The notes under the pieces are model-generated. The model was not told where the DNA came from. It saw only the letters and a program-made list of their open reading frames with translations, and ran no database searches. DNA of 8,864 nucleotides from Opitutia bacterium UBA3151. Lineage in GTDB: Bacteria > Verrucomicrobiota > Verrucomicrobiia > Opitutales > Seribacteraceae. Both the position numbers and the translations under genes were made by a program. This document shows, piece by piece, positions 7,066-8,864 of the stretch (its first letter is position 1; each line of letters starts with the position of its first letter). The stretch spans positions 666 to 9,529 of the forward strand of contig DEYT01000133.1 in the NCBI GenBank assembly GCA_002364975.1. The letters run 5' to 3'.

Positions 7066-7128
7066 TCGAAACTTTACTGAGGTGTAGGGGAAAACGTTGG
7101 AAAGATGTTTAGATAATCGGACAAGTCA

Positions 7129-7148
7129 AGGGTCTAAATTTAAACCCT
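7129..7148. promoter_or_regulatory. 20-bp near-perfect palindrome, candidate operator
   Basis: AGGGTCTAAATTTAAACCCT reads the same on both strands except at one base pair (7134/7143), so 9 of 10 symmetric pairs match. It lies in the 135-base divergent gap between ileS and the exchanger gene, 15 bases upstream of a TATAAA at 7164-7169. With no central loop it suits a dimeric DNA-binding protein better than an RNA hairpin. No regulator is identified. Confidence 0.45.
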
Positions 7149-7163
7149 AGAATCTACTTGCCT

Positions 7164-7169
7164 TATAAA
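7164..7169 (+). promoter_or_regulatory. candidate -10 box for the exchanger gene
   Basis: TATAAA (5 of 6 matches to TATAAT) lies 31 bases upstream of the ATG at 7201. The best -35 candidate at 18 bases' spacing is TTAAAC (7140-7145), a poor match that falls inside the palindrome at 7129-7148. This is weak motif evidence in AT-rich DNA. For the opposite strand a TTGACT (complement of 7124-7129) could serve ileS, but I find no convincing -10 box at the right distance. Confidence 0.3.
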
Positions 7170-7200
7170 AAGTTCAAACCACCCTCATAAATTCTAATTT

Positions 7201-8220
7201 ATGTACCACTTCCTGACCACCATTTGCTATTCCCTGCAGTCGGACTCTAACTCGATCTATATTGGAGTTCTAATCCTTTTTATGCTGATTGGATTTTATC
7301 TGCTTACAAAAGGAGGGGACTTACTTAGCGATCATAGCTCAAACCTCGCACAGGCAATCGGAATACCTAGTGTTGTGGTTGGTTTAACCGTCGTTTCAAT
7401 AGCAACTTCCGCACCTGAGCTTTTCACTTCCATTGCAGCTGTTACTAGTGGAGCACAGGGATTGATCTTAGGGAATATCATCGGCTCCAATATTGCAAAT
7501 ATTGGACTGATTTTGGGCATTTCACTTTTAATTTCACCGATTGATACCACACGAGCAGTTCCCCGGTCACAAAGTATTGTTCTTCTTTTTCTTAGCTTTT
7601 CATTCACCGGCTATCTTTTCTTTTACCCTTCTCATTCTCTGAGTACATTTCCCGGAATTATTTTACTTTTTTTTATCGGGAGTTATTTATTTTTTCTCAC
7701 CCGAAACGCTCTTCAAAACCGAGGCGCAAAGATAATGGGAAAAGAGAAAAAGGAAAAAGAAAAATCACCTTCGGTTTACTTTTCCTGTGTAATGATCTTG
7801 CTTGCAACCGCTCTACTCTGGGCAGGATCAGAAACTCTCGTATTCGGTGCAAAAAACTTAGCTACTTTGGCCGGTATTCCTGAAGAATTGATCGGATTTA
7901 CTTTAGTCGCAATCGGAACAAGTCTACCCGAATTGGCCGCGTCCATATCTCTTACCAAGAAGGGTGAATTCGGAATGCTTCTTGGTAATATTGTTGGATC
8001 AAACATCTTTAATATTGCCTTGGTGGGTGGGGCAGCTGGTATTCTTGGTCCTATAGTTGTGAGCACAAGATTTCCATGGATAAACTACATTTCCCTTCTG
8101 GGCTTAACCATGATTTTGGCTTTTTGGCTTAAGGGTATGAAGCTCAATAAAGCACATGGCATTCTGTTGTTAATACTTTACCTTGTGGCCTCAACCACAA
8201 CTTGGGTATTTAATAGTTAG
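7201..8220 (+). CDS. CaCA-family calcium/cation (Na+ or H+) antiporter, YrbG-like
   Basis: This is a 339-residue inner-membrane protein with about ten hydrophobic segments and the two inverted alpha-repeats that define the calcium:cation antiporter superfamily. Repeat 1 has GLTVVSIATSAPEL (61-74) and GNIIGSNIANIGLILG (91-106); repeat 2 has GFTLVAIGTSLPEL (232-245) and GNIVGSNIFNIALVGG (262-277). The ion-coordinating glutamates E73 and E244 and the repeat asparagines are present, so it should transport. Between the halves is a charged loop with KEKKEKEK (181-188), probably cytoplasmic. The length fits bacterial YrbG-type exchangers (about 320-350). The usual GTS of repeat 1 reads ATS. The first ATG is used; the next, at residue 28, lies inside the first membrane helix. 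No Shine-Dalgarno sequence is seen. It stands alone, diverging from ileS and converging on tsf. Which ions it exchanges cannot be told from sequence. Confidence 0.93.
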   Translation: MYHFLTTICYSLQSDSNSIYIGVLILFMLIGFYLLTKGGDLLSDHSSNLAQAIGIPSVVVGLTVVSIATSAPELFTSIAAVTSGAQGLILGNIIGSNIANIGLILGISLLISPIDTTRAVPRSQSIVLLFLSFSFTGYLFFYPSHSLSTFPGIILLFFIGSYLFFLTRNALQNRGAKIMGKEKKEKEKSPSVYFSCVMILLATALLWAGSETLVFGAKNLATLAGIPEELIGFTLVAIGTSLPELAASISLTKKGEFGMLLGNIVGSNIFNIALVGGAAGILGPIVVSTRFPWINYISLLGLTMILAFWLKGMKLNKAHGILLLILYLVASTTTWVFNS

Positions 8221-8266
8221 CCGAAGAAGTTTCTCTTCCAGAGCCTAGAAGATCCAAAAACAATAG

Positions 8267-8864
8267 TTATACTTCTTCCCCGACTTGAAAGCGGATGAAC
8301 TTTTCAACCTTCAATTTCAAGCCAGCCTCTTTCGAGACAAGTTCTAAGAGCTGGCTAATCGTTTGATCCGGATTCTTTACGAATGGTTGCTCTAAAAGGC
8401 AGGAGGTCGAAAAGTACTTATCAAGCTTACCTTGAACAATTTTCTCAATAGCCTGAGGGGGCTTTCCCTCTGCCTGTGCCAAGGCAATATCTTTTTCTTT
8501 TTCAATGAGATCTGTGGGCACTTCTTCGCGTGAAACACACACTGGGGAGGTCGCAGCGATATGCATACAAAGATCTCTTGCCATTTCTACGACTGAGTTG
8601 GCATTGATGTTATCCTCGGAATCTGAAGACAGAGAAATTAACACAGCGACTTTGCTACCGGTATGAACATAAGACTCAACCAGTCCGTTACCTGCAGGCT
8701 CCAATACTTCAAAGCGCGAAATCCTTATATTCTCTCCAATTTTAGCAACCTGCCCTGTCCTTTTTTCCTCTAGGTCAACACTTGGGTCGCTGAGCAATTC
8801 AGCAGCAACCTCCGAGGAAAAACTAATAAAGTCTTCATTCTTCGCCACAAAATCAGTTTCACAA
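8267..8864 (-). CDS. tsf: elongation factor Ts (EF-Ts), 5' end outside the window
   Basis: EF-Ts is the nucleotide exchange factor that regenerates EF-Tu-GTP during translation. The visible 198 residues begin CETDFVAKNEDF, the conserved TDFVA motif of the core domain. The preceding UBA-like domain (about 75-80 residues) with the start lies beyond the right edge. A GTG at 8846-8848 looks like a start, but it is the valine of TDFVA, not the true beginning. Further family marks are VAKIGENIRISRF, MHIAATSP, EVP.DLIEKEKDIA, GKPPQAIEKIVQGKLDKYF, LLEQPFVKNPDQTISQLL and the final FIRFQVGEEV. The protein ends soon after FIRFQVGE and lacks the longer C-terminal module of E. coli EF-Ts. It usually follows rpsB, which would lie outside the window. 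It converges on the exchanger gene, 46 bases apart. Confidence 0.95.
   Translation of the reverse strand, partial: CETDFVAKNEDFISFSSEVAAELLSDPSVDLEEKRTGQVAKIGENIRISRFEVLEPAGNGLVESYVHTGSKVAVLISLSSDSEDNINANSVVEMARDLCMHIAATSPVCVSREEVPTDLIEKEKDIALAQAEGKPPQAIEKIVQGKLDKYFSTSCLLEQPFVKNPDQTISQLLELVSKEAGLKLKVEKFIRFQVGEEV

Noticed and set aside
7066..7200. A T-box or other riboswitch leader for ileS
   Set aside because: The 135-base gap has no T-box consensus, specifier stem or terminator hairpin that I can see; T-boxes are also largely confined to Gram-positive groups.
8223..8278. Inverted repeat GAAGAAGT/ACTTCTTC with inner TCTTC/GAAGA pairs between the exchanger gene and tsf, as a terminator
   Set aside because: The outer arms are 40 bases apart, the stems are short, no T-run follows, and one arm is simply the Glu-Glu codons at the end of tsf.
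8846..8848. GTG as the start of a complete 193-residue tsf
   Set aside because: The frame stays open upstream to the window edge and encodes CETDF, completing the conserved EF-Ts TDFVA motif, so the gene is cut by the window.

Overview
The window is a compact piece of a bacterial chromosome carrying eight protein genes, two of them cut by the window edges. It has no mobile element, CRISPR array or tRNA/rRNA gene that I can see. Gene-free gaps are all under 140 bases. KdsB (Kdo activation for lipopolysaccharide) and LspA (lipoprotein signal peptidase) indicate a Gram-negative cell envelope. A dksA-like gene next to lspA recalls the dksA-lspA adjacency I remember from Chlamydia. With the moderately AT-rich composition and the long lysine-rich DksA tail, this makes a member of the PVC superphylum (perhaps Verrucomicrobiota) my best guess, but it is only an inference.

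Layout. Bases 1-512 (minus) hold the N-terminal two thirds of kdsB. Diverging from it is trpB (548-1819, plus), which overlaps yicC (1812-2690, plus) by 8 bases. These meet head-on, 4 bases apart, a minus-strand cluster read in the order ileS (7065-4276), a dksA/traR-like gene (4248-3259) and lspA (3216-2695). Gaps of 27 and 42 bases make this a likely operon. Diverging from ileS across 135 bases is a CaCA-family calcium/cation exchanger gene (7201-8220, plus). It converges on tsf (EF-Ts), which runs off the right edge on the minus strand.

How the genes fit together. Most are core functions: outer-membrane sugar activation, tryptophan synthesis, an RNase-like protein, isoleucyl-tRNA charging, lipoprotein maturation and translation elongation. 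The ileS-lspA linkage is also known in E. coli; here a dksA-like gene lies between them.

No new multi-gene system is evident. The points most worth a second look are: (1) the DksA-like protein keeps only one of four zinc cysteines, with the spacing of all four positions exact; (2) the neighbouring IleRS has two of its four C-terminal zinc cysteines changed to serine; (3) IleRS carries HVGT in place of the HIGH signature; (4) the DksA-like protein has a histone-like lysine-rich tail of about 160 residues; (5) a 20-bp near-perfect palindrome lies between ileS and the exchanger gene; and (6) none of the visible start codons has a clear Shine-Dalgarno sequence.
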